DNA of 64,000 bases from Microvelia longipes (lineage: Eukaryota; Arthropoda; Insecta; Hemiptera; Veliidae), in assembly GCA_018340805.1 (NCBI GenBank), contig JACMZG010001908.1:43024634-43088633 (forward strand), in the 5' to 3' direction. A model generated the notes under the pieces. It saw nothing but the letters and a program-made list of their open reading frames with translations, searched no databases and was not told where the DNA came from. Positions 42,601 through 56,100 of the stretch are shown piece by piece (position 1 is the stretch's first letter; every line of letters starts with the position of its first letter). The translations under genes were made by a program, and so were the position numbers.

Positions 42601-44140
42601 AATTCTTTGTTTTTAGAGCTATGTATAGGAAAGTTTTCCACATTTGCAAAAGGTCAGAAAAAGAAGAATAATTGTATAAAATGCAAATCAAGACATTTTT
42701 GTAAATCAGACATTTTTCCACAGAGTTATGACAAAAAATTGAGTAGAAATTGCGTTTTCATAAACAGCTGAGTTAGTTCTTATTAAAAAATATCTGAAAT
42801 ATAAGTTAATGTCTGAAATTATAAGTAGCTAATGTTTCAACAATTCAACGTTAGCTAAAAACAATAAAACCGGATTAAAAAAAGGTTGTTTGAGCATAGC
42901 TCAAAAAGTAAAACAGGGGGATACCTTTTTTATGTTCGCATACTAAAGAGGGCATCAAATATTAATTCTAGGTGAAGATCTGATCCAAATCGGATCATTA
43001 TTCATGAAGTTAGAAAGAAATTAGTCTCAAAAATTGACAAAAAATCCATAAAATTTTTGTTTTTTTCGAGTTCAGCAATCCATGTCATATGCGTCTGGGT
43101 AAACGTAAAAAACACCTGAAGTAAAGTTGATAGAGGCATGTGTCAATTTTCAAAAACTACCTTCGATTTTTAATTTACACATTTCAGGTTTTGCAGTAAA
43201 GATATATAAATAGGAGAAATCTAGAACGCAGATGCTGGCACCTTGCAAAATCTTAGTTTTTTTCTAGCGAAATGATAGAAATAGAAAAAATCTTGCAGAA
43301 GGGAAAAGTTATTTATTTTGACCATAGAATCAGAATCTATTCTATACATTGAAATCATATTTGTTATGACTTTTCGAAGCCCAGTTTAGGCCACAAAAAA
43401 TTATAAACAAGGTATGCTTCTAAAGATAAATTTTTATTCTATAATTCTGTGCATTAAAAGTTGGTAGTCTTGACACAGGATAAGACTGGTTATGTCCACC
43501 CAGCTTTCCAAACACCTATAATTATTTAAAAGGTTTGACAAAAAGTTATTAATTAAAATTTGTTTGCATTGCAAAGAAAGATTTTGTGCAAAGAAAAGAC
43601 CTTTAAATATAATTTTGAATTGATAAATGTTAGTTTATCAATTAGAGCCATGTAATGCTGTCTATTATTTTAGTACAACTGTTACACTATAAGCGCAACG
43701 GTTGTCACAACACTACCACCTAGATAGTTCCTGCAGGGTTATTATTGATTAGTCAATAAGGCTTTAAACCTTAATTTCATTAATTGTGTCTGTCAATATC
43801 TGAACTGTAAGACTCTTTTATCACCCTCTTTTTTATTCAATGAATAGCACTGATGATTGCCTCTCGCTAGACTGAAAGCCCTATTCTATTAAAGCAATAC
43901 ATTTTCTGTGGAGAAACTTATTTTCATTTTATTAATGCGAACTCTATTAACGCTGCTCTTGCATTCAGCATTATTAGTTTATACTAATTATTGCCTATAA
44001 GAGTAATAACGATATCTGCGTAGAGACAAAAGAAACAATAAAGAATAAGCGTGAATGGAGTCCATCATAAATAATGAAATAAAAGAAGTCTCTCCACAAA
44101 ACAAAACTTTTTACTCTTCCTCTATATCTCTTTTTTCGTC
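42601..44140. other. Non-coding DNA with no recognised content
   Basis: No gene or transposon end could be seen in this 1.5 kb apart from weak similarity of 42900-43060 to 40960-41060. Confidence 0.35.
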
Positions 44141-44149
44141 ATTGGGAAG

Positions 44150-44760
44150 GTAGGTATCTAGGAAGTATTGTGTTTGCAAAAAAAATCCAAAACCAGGATT
44201 TCACAGGACTTATCAGTTTCAGGTGCTTTTAAGGCCCCCTGAGTGGTTTTTGCAAAGTTGTCTGTCTGTATGTGTGTGTCTGTATGTAAATAAAATAATT
44301 AATTTATGAAGTCATTAACCCGCAATAATGACAGCAAACATTTCAAAAAATAAAATATAAAACGCGGAAAAGTGATGCCAAAACTTAATCAGATTGAGAT
44401 TTGGCACGAATGTAGCCATATGTAAGACTAACATTTTTGCCAAGTTTCATTTCATTACCAGCATTAGTTTGATTGTTATTAATTGACTTGTGTACTATTT
44501 TAAAAAAAATGTCAAAAATCAAAAATGAATCCTATTGAGAGGAAATTCGGTACAAGTTTATACCTTTACGTAATAAATATGTACACCAAGTTCCGTTTCA
44601 ATATGTCACCATTGATTGTGGTCAGTGAAAGAAACGAATGTACCGCTGAAAATGAAACGAATGTACTTCTATATGAGGACGAGAGAAGTGAGTCCGAAGC
44701 AGGGAGGATGAGCATAGCGAATCCGAAGTGTTGAGGAAAAGTTCCGAGGTACTCCTTAAC
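44150..44760 (+). repeat. Internally deleted copy of the 57190-58815 repeat
   Basis: The left part (44165-44280: atttcacagg, tcagtttcaggtgctttta, tctgtctgtatgtgtg) matches the inverse of 58660-58800. The right part (44390-44760: gagatttggcac, caagttccgtttcaatatg, gaggatgagcatagcgaatc) matches the inverse of 57220-57600. Confidence 0.7.
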
Positions 44761-44881
44761 CGATATTGTGTTAATAATTTGGGATTAAACAGCAAAGAAT
44801 TGAAATGAAGGATTGTAATTGATAGGCACTGGATGGGACGAATTAATATTATGAAGGATTGTAGTAATACATATATATAGT

Positions 44882-45342
44882 ATATAGGGTACTTATTTAC
44901 TTGGTTCCCAACATAAAGTTGGGACCCAAGTAAATATGGCGATATAGGGCAATTATTCACTTGGGTACCGACAAGTGGAATAGAACAGATTGATAATCAA
45001 GTGAATAAGATGATATAGTGCGAAAGTACCCTTGGTTCCCAACATAAAATTGGGACCCAAGTAAATTAGGCAATTTATACTATAAAATATAATTATTATA
45101 CTTATAAATTACTTATTTTTATACTTTGTAAATTTGGCAATTTACTTGGAAGGAAAATTACAAATTATTTTTGTTCTCATAGCAAAAAACTTGGGATTTC
45201 TTAAAGTCTTAACTCCATTACAAATTGAAACTAAGGGATTTTAATGGAGATAAGACAGACCTCCTTGTTCCTATACCTAAATCCACTCGATTTTTTTTCA
45301 GATAAATTGAGGTTGGGAACCAAGTAAATAAGTGCCGTATAT
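44882..45342. mobile_element. Inverted-repeat element with internal palindromes
   Basis: The left end (atatagggtacttatttact then tggttcccaac) and right end, inverted (atatacggcacttatttact then tggttcccaac), match over about 31 bp. Inside, acttggttcccaac...gttgggacccaagt palindromes occur near 44900 and 45030. Confidence 0.75.
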
Positions 45343-45455
45343 GGTAGTGCATTTCACAGTGGAAGCGGTGGAAAAGGTGGATTCATCATCAGCTTTAGTA
45401 GATCAAAGATGACGGCGACAAAACCCATTTGCTTATTTGCCTAGAGATATTATTA

Positions 45456-45740
45456 CTAGAGGGGCCCTATCTGTTTATATTTAAAACAATAAAAAAGTAA
45501 CTTGATGCCTTCGATTATAATAAATAAACTTTACAAATTACAGTAACATATATTAGAGAAAATGTTTAAATACAAACCAAAGAATGTGGGACAAGTAGAC
45601 CTCAAATGATGTATTATAACCTTAAATCAGTCTAAAAGGAGATTTTAATAAGATTACACAAGTAATAAGATTACACCTATGAGCACCAAAAAGATGTTTC
45701 AAGCCTCTCAATGTATTGAGATAGGATATACCCTCTCTAG
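45456..45740. mobile_element. TA-flanked MITE (CTAGAGGGG ends), copy 2
   Basis: Same ends and layout as 37772-38061, with TA at 45454-45455 and 45741-45742. Internal sequence has diverged and carries a short duplication (aataagattacac). Confidence 0.8.
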
Positions 45741-46165
45741 TAATATACATCTGTGCCCATTTGCTATATACACTAAACAAGAAAAAAAAATTAATGAAGA
45801 TAAATCTAATTATAAATAAATTCTACAAGGACATTAAGGTTTTGGAAACCAGTAATTTGTTTATTTGTAGGCAATAATAAAAAATATTTTTGAAAACAAA
45901 ATCTTTGATAACTATTGCAAATGTTTTCTTTTAAATTTTTAAAAATATATTTGTAACTAACTTTTAAATTATTGATTCGAAACAAAATAAGAATGTATTA
46001 AACTTATGAGTGTTTTAACAGTGTTATGGTTTCATTCTTCTACCTATATATTTACAATAAATTAGTCTAATTTACGCTTTTTAACGGTTTTGTACGAGAT
46101 GTGTTTATCCACTGCACTTGTTGATTGATGAACAAAGCGCTTGAATGTTGTATCACGACACAGAC

Positions 46166-46469
46166 TCATTGCCTCCTAAAGAAAGGGTGCTGTGCCAGGT
46201 CTGGATCAAGGGTATTTTGGCACTCCTGAGGTCCACCGTGGAACTTTGTGCTGTTCGAGACTTCCATCTGAATTAGTTTGTCTAACTCGGTACTCTGACA
46301 TAAAGCTGGATTACCTAAAAATAATATTTACCTAAAGTATTACAACTGGATTATCAAAAGCTCTAAGCAACACTCGAGCTGCTTTTGCTTCCTTTATAAG
46401 AATATTAATAATATACATTGTATATTATTAAAATTAAATATTATATAATATAATATATATATATATATT

Positions 46470-46514
<45 letters not shown>

Positions 46515-49500
46515 GTGTGTGTGTATATATATATATATATGTTTCTAAAAAGAATAAGTAAAAGTAGGTTATTAGTGCTATTTTCTTAGTTTTTAAGGGA
46601 TATAATTTATTTTATTATATGTAATTATTTTTATATGCTATGTTGCATTTTATTTTATTTATTTTAGATCAGACAACCTATATAAATTTAAGGAATGTAT
46701 TGCTTCGAATAACTTCTTTTGGGCTGAAACAAATTTTGAGTCAATAATTTTTTTTTGGTTGGGGTCCCCCCTCATAATTTTTGGGACTGCGACCCAAAAA
46801 AGTCTTAAAAAATTGATAGGCCTCTCTTATAAATTTATCGGAAACTGTTTAAAAAAATCTAAAAAAATATCCCCTCATATTAACATTTACGGGCCCAAAT
46901 GATCCCCAATTATATGAAAAAAACCACTTGTCCCCCCCAAGAGAGGAAAAGTTACTTTTTACTCTCACGGAAGTGTAAAGTAACATTTCTTCTCCCTTAG
47001 AAGTTAAAAGTGCTTCTTTACTTCCTTAAAACTAGTCAATAAAGTTCACATTACACACCGTCTGGGGGAAAAAAATTATTACTAAGGAAAAAATAATTAC
47101 TCGGCTAAAAATTATTTCTTCGGATGTAAAGGGGTTATAATCTAAGAATTAAGAAAATAGAGTGAAATTACGTCCGCATGACCTTTGATTAGACTATCGA
47201 ATTTCTGAGAGAATCAAATTTATTTCTTTTGTTTGGAGTTATTTTTATGAGTACAGAAATTTGTAATTATCTCACTTTGTTTTACAATAACCATTTTCTG
47301 CAGGCATAAAATATAGGAATAAATAGGAAAAATATTATATATAAATGGCATATCCCTCTTTACTTAAGTTATCTAAAGCGTAATTTTCTGATAATAATTC
47401 GCTAAAATATTATTTAGGGCTTACCTTGAAGATAGATTCTTAGAGTTGTAGGTACTTTATAAAACAAGTTACACTTAGTATGCTCTACTAGATGAGTAGA
47501 TATGGACTCTATCCTATTATGAGTAAGATCTGCCCAGCAAAGGTGAGGTAGACCATGAAAATCATTCTCTAGGTATTTGATATCGTTATAAGATGCGAAC
47601 AAAGAGTCTAGCGATGGCAGAACCGTCTGGAATAACAAAAATAATCATAAACTAAAATTAAAAAGGTTATATTTACGTCAAGTTTAAACAACATAAGAAT
47701 CAGCTACCGTCGATACTTCCAGTGGGATATGAAAATCCCTAGACCGGTTTCGGCTTAACGCTATCATCAGCAGGCGAGGCAACACTCGAGCTCTCAAGTT
47801 TGTATCAGTTATATCAGTGAATAACTCAATGAACACAACGAGTTCTCTGAAGATGAAGATGCATCTCCTGGGATATTCTTATCGAACAGCAAGTATCGAC
47901 GGTAGCTGATTCTTCAATTTAATTATGAACTAATTGAAAAGACGAGGCAATGTAATAATTTTAAATTTACGGAATTTTGATCTAAATGTCTGTTTGATAT
48001 TAAGAAATAAAGATTGGATTGATACAACATGAAAGGGCTCCATGCAAAGTTTAAGGTCTTTAAAGGTTTTAAATTTTGGAAAATTCATGAAATGCAACTT
48101 CATTCACACATTCAACTTCAGAAAAGGTAATAAAAATTCTATCTAAATTTTATCTGATAAAAAATTAGATTTTAAGGTATAGCAACAGTCAACCTATACA
48201 GATCAATACGAGGTATAAGCTAAAACAGAAAAGCAGGTTGTAAAGAGAGCTTAGGTTCAAGGATTTAACCTGGGTCTAACCTATAAGCTTTGAAGAGGAC
48301 TTAACTCTATACTCTATCAGAGACAAATCACTCCGCAAAACCAAAGATGGAAGACTGTTAAAGTAGTTTTTCTGAAGTAACTGAAAGTATGTTTTAACTT
48401 GAAAAAAAATGACAAGGCATTCTCTTTAAAATTAAATCGAGCGTGCCTTCTGGTAGGGGAAAATGTTAAGTACTCTTTAAAAGATTCAGGTACCAAGATA
48501 AGCTCTCTTAATTGTCGGCTTTTTTTGGTTTAGGCTTCACGATTGATGGTTTGTATTGGTTGATATTTTCCAAGGATAAATTCAGAGACAAAGACTCCAC
48601 AGATTGACACTCAAGTTCGCCCTTAGTGAGTGTGAATAAGAAAAATATAAATTTATTAATATAAATCAGCCTATATTTACCTTAGATGTTTCTTCCAGTG
48701 TTGTCAATTTGTTGTGAGATATATCAAGTATTTTTAATGAGTCAAGACCAATGAAGTCAGTGGGAGAGATGGACTTCAGGCAGTTGTTAGTAAGATTTAA
48801 GAACTTCAAGCTAGCAAGGTTCATTAGTGCTCCTCCAAGCGACTCTATTTGGTTGTGATCCAATCGAAGCTCTACCACTCGCACCTCCATGCCTACCATG
48901 TTCTAAAACAGTTACGCTATTAATATAAAAGACAAACGGGGCGTTAAATTGTTTCTTGATAGCAAAGAAAGAGGAAAACTATTTAGTCAGTTCCTTACAA
49001 GCCCAGGCATTTTGGTCCATCTTCCCATTAGCAGAAAACTACCATCACAGTACGTGACAGCAAATCAAGTAAAACAGATACTAACATTGACAGATACTTA
49101 ACATGTTACATAAAAAATAATTATTGTTAGATTATAAATTGTCTGCCTCCGTCGCCGTGATTGTATAGGGCTCGATTTCAGTACCAGGGGCCCAGGGTAC
49201 ACAGCCCGAGCTCTAAGCTTGTATGAATACTGTTCGCCAACATTAATTAATATTTAGAGCATAGTAGATGCGACCTCCACTGGGTTAATACCTTGGAGGC
49301 CCAAAAGAGACTTAAACGTACATTTATTACACAAGTGCAATAATAATTCTTTTCGGGTTTTGTTTTTATGTAATAATTTCCGCCATTATAACCTGGGTCA
49401 CCGATACGGGTAATAAATAAAAACGGGCCTATAAACCAGTTTAGCCTACATAATAAATAAAAATTAAAAATGTCGGTAAATTTTAACGGATAAACCAACC

Positions 49501-52500
49501 AAAAACACCATATAAATAATTAAGTTATATAATATCATATAAATATATGATATTTATATCATATCATATCAGGGCGTCGACAGAGCCTGAACTAATTTTA
49601 CTTCAGGCTCTGTCGGCGCCCTGATGGGTTAGACAAAACGAAACAGAGTGGAACATAACATTATGTTGAGTAATCAATGATGGATGGCAAATGTCGAATG
49701 ATGGAACAGTTCCCAGATGTAGCATTGCATTTTGCTTGTTATATTTCCTGTGTCTCTCAAGGATCTTGAATAAAGGGTATGACGCACTAAGTCGACTAGC
49801 CATACCAAAAAGTGACCCCATGGAAAACCAAAAAATAGAGAGAATTTAACACGAAACACACGTCAAAAACCAACTGCACATGCTTGGTACACACTGCGTG
49901 TGCTTACAATTCTTATAACAGCGCAGGTCTTAAATTTTAGAGGCAAACTTACAAGTTAAACCACTAATTTTTCATATCAGAGACAATATTCAGGTGATCA
50001 AATTAAAATATTGCAAATTTGACAATTTTTCCTTCCTATATCAAACAAACCCTACCCTCATTTCAAATTTCAAGTTTCTACGATTATTAGAAGTGCCTTA
50101 GAATTATGTTGAGTGAGTCAGTCAGTCAGGGTCGAAATTAGTCATTTTTAAAGCGAAATTTCTCGTATTCTATAAGAGATAAAGAGTTGTAATTTCACAA
50201 GTAATATTGCTCTGGTATGATCTTTATGTCCAGCCAAATTGAAAGATTATTCTATGTTTATCCAGTCAAAATATACAAGGGGGTAGAAAATGCTCCGAAT
50301 TGCTTCGGGAAAAGGGAGTTCGTCAGTGCCAGCCTTAGATATAACTTGTACTTTATAAAGCAAGACTTGGCTAGGGCACTGCCGTGCCCCCAGATTGTGC
50401 GAGAGACACCTAGGAAATGTAACAAGCAAAATACTATGCTACATCTGGGAACTGTTCTATCATTCGACATTCGTCATCATTGATGGATCGACATAATGTC
50501 ATGTTCCACTCGGTTTCGTTACGTCTAACTCATCAGGGCGCCGACAGAGCCTGAAGAGAGCACCGCTCGTCTCTGGTAAATACTTCACATTATATTCTTC
50601 GGAATTAATTGAAGGTCAGAGTGAGTTCAGGCTCTGTCGGCACCCTGATGAGTCAGACGTAACGAAACAGAGTGGGACATGACATTATGTTGAGCCGTCA
50701 ATGATAACGAATATCGAATGATGGAACAGTTCCCAGATGTAGCATTGCATTTTACTTGATACATTTTCTAGGTGTCTCTCGCACAATTATATTGTGTCAA
50801 CTATTCATGTTTTGCAAAACTCGGTTCTATTAAATGATAGATAAAATTTCTAATTGCAGAGGAATAATTTAGCCTAAATTCTGACGATTTCTAGAAAAAT
50901 AATAATGGAGTACTTGACATCATACACTCTGAAGAAAGGCAAGATCAAAAAGATTATGAAAGTACTAACCTCGGTCCTGGAAACTAGAGTTTTTATTTGG
51001 TTATGGGATAGATCTACGGAATGTAAGTTATCTAGTCCCATAATTTCCTTGAAATCGAACTCAGCCAGATTGTTATAGCTGAGAACTAAGCTCTGTAAGT
51101 TCTTGAGAGGAAGGAGAGACCCGTTGAGAGATTTTAGCTGGTTGTACGCGATATCGAGTTCAATTAGACGAAATAGTTCGGCGAAATCCTCAGCTCCAAG
51201 CTGAAACGATAAGAAGCTTATGTAAGACAGTATGTGTCAGGGACTTAAAGGTCAAATTGTACTTGTACGACTCTTCGTTTTACAAAAAGTATCCACCATA
51301 GAGCATACGTAGAGTCTGAGAATATATTTTAGAGACTGTGTAATCGTGGCTCGCCACTCACTACCTCTAGAAAGCAGAGTGTCTGTCTCTAGACGGAGTA
51401 TATTGCACTCTTCTGTTTAGCATCAACACCTCTCAGCAGCTTCACTTAACAAATTGAGCTAATAAACCGCCCAGGCATCACAAGCGTCTCCACCTCACTC
51501 AATGGCCCCAAGTACTGGTTTCTTCTCATGCATGCTAATTAGCAAGTCTGAAATTAAGTGACGTCTTCATCATCCAGCGTTCAACGAGAAAACATGTGGG
51601 GGCCTGAGAGTAAGACTGACCTCGTACCAGTTTGACGAGTACTTAACAGAGATTGCAGTGAATCCCTCCGATCTGAATAAGCTCCAGACAGGCACAACAG
51701 AGTCCCCATTGAAGGCTTTTACGTGCCGGAAAAAAAGAAAGCAAAAGGCATCGATGGCTTGTATTTCCTAGCAAACCTTGGCTAAATGCTGACCTATGCA
51801 CACTAAATTTCTCCGCACTTGAAACAATGTTTTTTTTTACAATTGTTATACCCATATGTAAACTTTTATTATTATTCTAATATGTTTTAATCAAAAGACG
51901 CTTTAGCTGTATTTACGTTTAAACTATGCCCTATTGTGAGCTGCGCATGGTCAACTTGTTCTAATGTAGCAGTATATGCTTCAACCTGTGCTAGAGTGCA
52001 ATCAGTGTTAGGGTATAACCGGATTAACCCTTTTTGCTCAATTTGATAATTTAAGTACGACACACGGCTAAATCACAGCGAGGGAAAATTATGCGACGAA
52101 TGAGGTTAGTCCTGAATGTTAAACCACGCCCTCAATTTCAAATCAGGTCACCCTTATTGGTTCCTCAACACTATTTTCCCACGCTGCCAACTGATTTTAG
52201 TCGTTTGTCGTACTATAGTTTTAAATAAGAAGAATATTCAATATAATTAAAATGAGTCTCTGCTCAGAAACTAAAAATAGCAAAACCTTTTATAAGCCCC
52301 TAAATTCAAAACGGGTAAATTAATTTCACATTCCACGGCTGAGACCCATTACGAAACTCAAGTAATAGAGGTAAAAGGGTTTATCCTTGACTCTTAAGGA
52401 CTAGTTCAATAAAAAAATTTAAATTGCCATAAAAAGAAAACTTACTGATGTGAGATTATTGACGGTGAGATTTAAATGCTCAACGTTCCGCAGTAACGAC

Positions 52501-53125
52501 AAAGATCCATTGAGGGATCTGATCTTATTGCAATCTAGACGTAAGGCAGTCATATTGCCGCATCTCTTGAGATCAGTCGGTACGTCCACCAGGAGATTGT
52601 TCTCGGCACTCAGGTGAAGAAGTTTGAGGTGTTCACCCTCTGGCAATTCTCCCTCGAGTGATTCTATGTCGTTCCCATTGACAAATAACCACTGTAGGTC
52701 AGACATGCCTCTGTAAGTAAATGGTTTGTAGCCCGATAAACTCTCTAAGCTAATATCTCGTGCCTGTAAGTATAATATAAGGAATTTTCCTAGAGAGAAC
52801 CGGGTCCTACCCCACTCAAAAGTCATAGGGAAAATAAATTTAATAATTCTTTGGCTTAAATTCTTTTTAACAAAATACTTATTCTTGATTTGGAGATGAA
52901 TGATTTCTCCTCTGGACCCCAAATAATCTGGAGTAATCATTTACATTTACAAAACTGAATCTAAGGGAACATTATCTACAAAATTGCAAATGTCATCGTT
53001 CACATATCACAATCTTGACTTAATAAACGACGAAATAAGATAGAAACGAGTCACTCCACAAGAATAATACTATGTCAGCATATTCATCGTACAGAACTGG
53101 CTTCCTGTCTTGCTTACATATATAT

Positions 53126-53194
<69 letters not shown>

Positions 53195-56100
53195 ATATAA
53201 TATATATATATATATATATATAATAATCGTGAAGATTAATTTTTTTGCATTGACCTTTGGAGGCAGGGCCCAATTGGGACGCTACGTCAACTTATTTTAA
53301 ATTGGACTCCATATTTTTTCTTGCATATTTTGATTCTATGACCAATAAAATTACTGTTTTGCTCCTTAATTTTTTCTTTCACTAATAGTTCACCCTCTAG
53401 GGAAGGGTAAACCTCAATGAACTTATTACAAATTTGTTTTTTGCTTAGAATAATACTATATATAGCTATATATAGAAGAAGCACTACTGATAACACGAAA
53501 GGCGGTTCACTGATGGTCTTAAGTAATGCTGCCACCCTGACAATATACAATTTTTTTTATAAAAAAGTTGGCAATACTTCGTAGCTGAATTATTATGCTC
53601 TATTATTAATTAATCTGCCTCCGTGGCCGTGATCGTAAAAACGTTCGATTTCGGCACCGGAGGTCCGGGGTTCGCAGCCCGGGCTATACTCTAAGATTTT
53701 ATGAATAGTATTTGTATTAAAAAGATTTCGCCAACTTTAATTAATTCTTAGAGTGTAGTTGATGCTACCCACCTGAGGTGGTTCCCGCAGGGTGAATACC
53801 CTGATAGGCCGAAAGGCCCTAAAACGGGCATTTTATTTCATTTTATTTTTATTTTTTTATTTTATTATTAATTACTGATTGATTATTCATAAAATACTAA
53901 AATAAATATTTATTTATTTATTATTTATTTATTTTTCTAAGAGTTAATACAATACATAAAATTACAAAAGTAAAATTACAATTGTGTCTCTGAGTCAAAA
54001 ACTTAACTTAATTACAAAGAACAATTATTTATAAAATCGTTTAATAGAAAAGCTTCCGTAATCAAATATGTTTTTATTTGCTTAGCGAATGCTGTTAACT
54101 CTAAGTTTTGAGTTTTAGGCTTCAGGCAATTATACATTTTAATGGCAACTATTTTAGGCGAATTAAAAGTTTTATGAAGTCTACAGTGAGGTACTATTAG
54201 CATATGGTTATATCTAGTATTATAGTTATGATTATCAATATTTCTATGGTGGTTACTTTCCGAGTGAATAAATAAAAGCAAGTTATAAATAACAAAAGAT
54301 GGTAGAGTCATAAGAGAGAATTTCTTAAAATAGGGCTTACACGATTCAGATATTGTAAGTTAAAAATTATACGCAGGGCCTTTTTTTGGAGTAGAAAAAT
54401 ATTTAAAGCACTGGTACTGGTTCCCCACAAGGCAGCACAATAAGACATTCTTGAAAAGAAGTAGGCGTAGTACACTGATATCATGGTTTTTACATCCAAT
54501 ACTTCTGATAATTTCCTGAGTAGGAAGAGAACTGATGATAGCTTCTTTGCCAGTTGAGAAGTATGCTTCTCCCAGGTGAGTAGAGAATCCAGAGTAACTC
54601 CAAGGAGCTTCAGCGAATTCTCTCTATCTGGCGATTTCAGCGAAAATATCAACACTTGACTCTTCTCATCATTAAGTGTCAGTGAATTGGTTGAAAACCA
54701 GTCTTAGCTCTACTTATAACTACATCTTCTGATTCAATAGAGTCTGTCTATTGGTTCTTGATTAAATACGTTGTATCGTCTGCAAATCTAATGCACCTAT
54801 GGCTGAAGTCAGGAAGATCATTACAGTAGATAAGAAAAAGAATGGGCCTAGAACAGATCCTTGAGGAACTCCATACTGTAATTCTCTCGCGTCAGATAGT
54901 TTTCCGTTAACGTGTACCTGTTGAATCCTTTTAGTGAGATATGACATAATGAGCTCCAGGGGAGACCCCTTATCCCACAACTCAGCAGCTTAAGTTTCAC
55001 GTCTGAAAATGAATGCAGTCAAAGGCTTTGAAATGTCACACGATAGAGCAAGCAATTCTTCTTTGTTTTCGAAAGCGTCATAAATGTCTTCTGCTATTGT
55101 TTGAAGTGCCTTATAAGTAGAGCGATTCGCTCTGAATCCAAACTGTTGGTCATGAAAAAGTTATTTTTGTTTAAAAATTTTAAAAGTCTATTTTTTATGA
55201 TTCTTTCGAATATTTTTGAAAAGATTGGAACAAATGGATTGGGCCGAAAAGTGTTAAGATCACTCACAGGACCTTTTTTATATATTGGTATGACTCTACT
55301 GACTTTAAGACAAGAAGGAAAATAACCTAGGAAGATACAGTTATTAATTAGATGACTTAAATATGGACTTATATAAGAGATAATTTTTTTAATAAAATTA
55401 TTACTAAAGTAATAAATGTCAAAACTATTTGAATTCTTTAACAAGGATGTAATCTTTTAACTTCCTCACTGTCTGTGTAATTAAGATAGAAGGATTTGGT
55501 TTGACAAGGAGGTGTTGTAGATGCTGTCTAGGAGTAGAGTTAGATGGCTTGGCCAGGTTAGCATGAAGCTTATCTGCAATAGTAGCAAAATGTTTGTTAA
55601 TCTCATCTGGCTTTAAATCTATTTCTACTTGTTTTGCCTCCAAACCACCTTCTTGTTTAACCATTTTCCAAATTGCTGAAGGATTATTTACATTATTATT
55701 TAGATATTCTATATATTTTTTCTTTTTACATGTTTTTAGAGCCTTTCTATAAGCGTTTCTAAGTTGTGTTCTTTTATTTTCCAGCCAACCAGATTGAAAA
55801 TCTTTACTGAATGAGTTATATGTATTGAGTTTTTCTCTCATTTGCTTTAATTCCTCATTAAAAAAGTAAAGTTTTTTCTTTCTGGGTTTGGCAGTTGTTT
55901 CCACTATAGGAAAACATAATTCTATAATATTAATGAACTCAGACCAACTTTTCTCACATTCTACGAAAGATGATGCTTGCAGATTTAGTGATTTCAATTT
56001 GTCCTCAAACAACTTTAATTTCGTCCCGTCAATGGGTCTAGTGCGGATAACCTTTTTTTGTCTTTTCTTCTTGGTTTTATTTTGAATAATATCGCATTGT

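Noticed and set aside
52419..52940. N-terminal extension of the LRR frame beyond 52763
   Set aside because: A good CAG acceptor at 52764-52766 precedes the LRR part; the upstream 59 codons look like intron.
53613..53700. Functional tRNA gene
   Set aside because: A and B box-like words are present but no acceptor or anticodon stem can be formed, and a second degraded copy with the same body marks it as a SINE.
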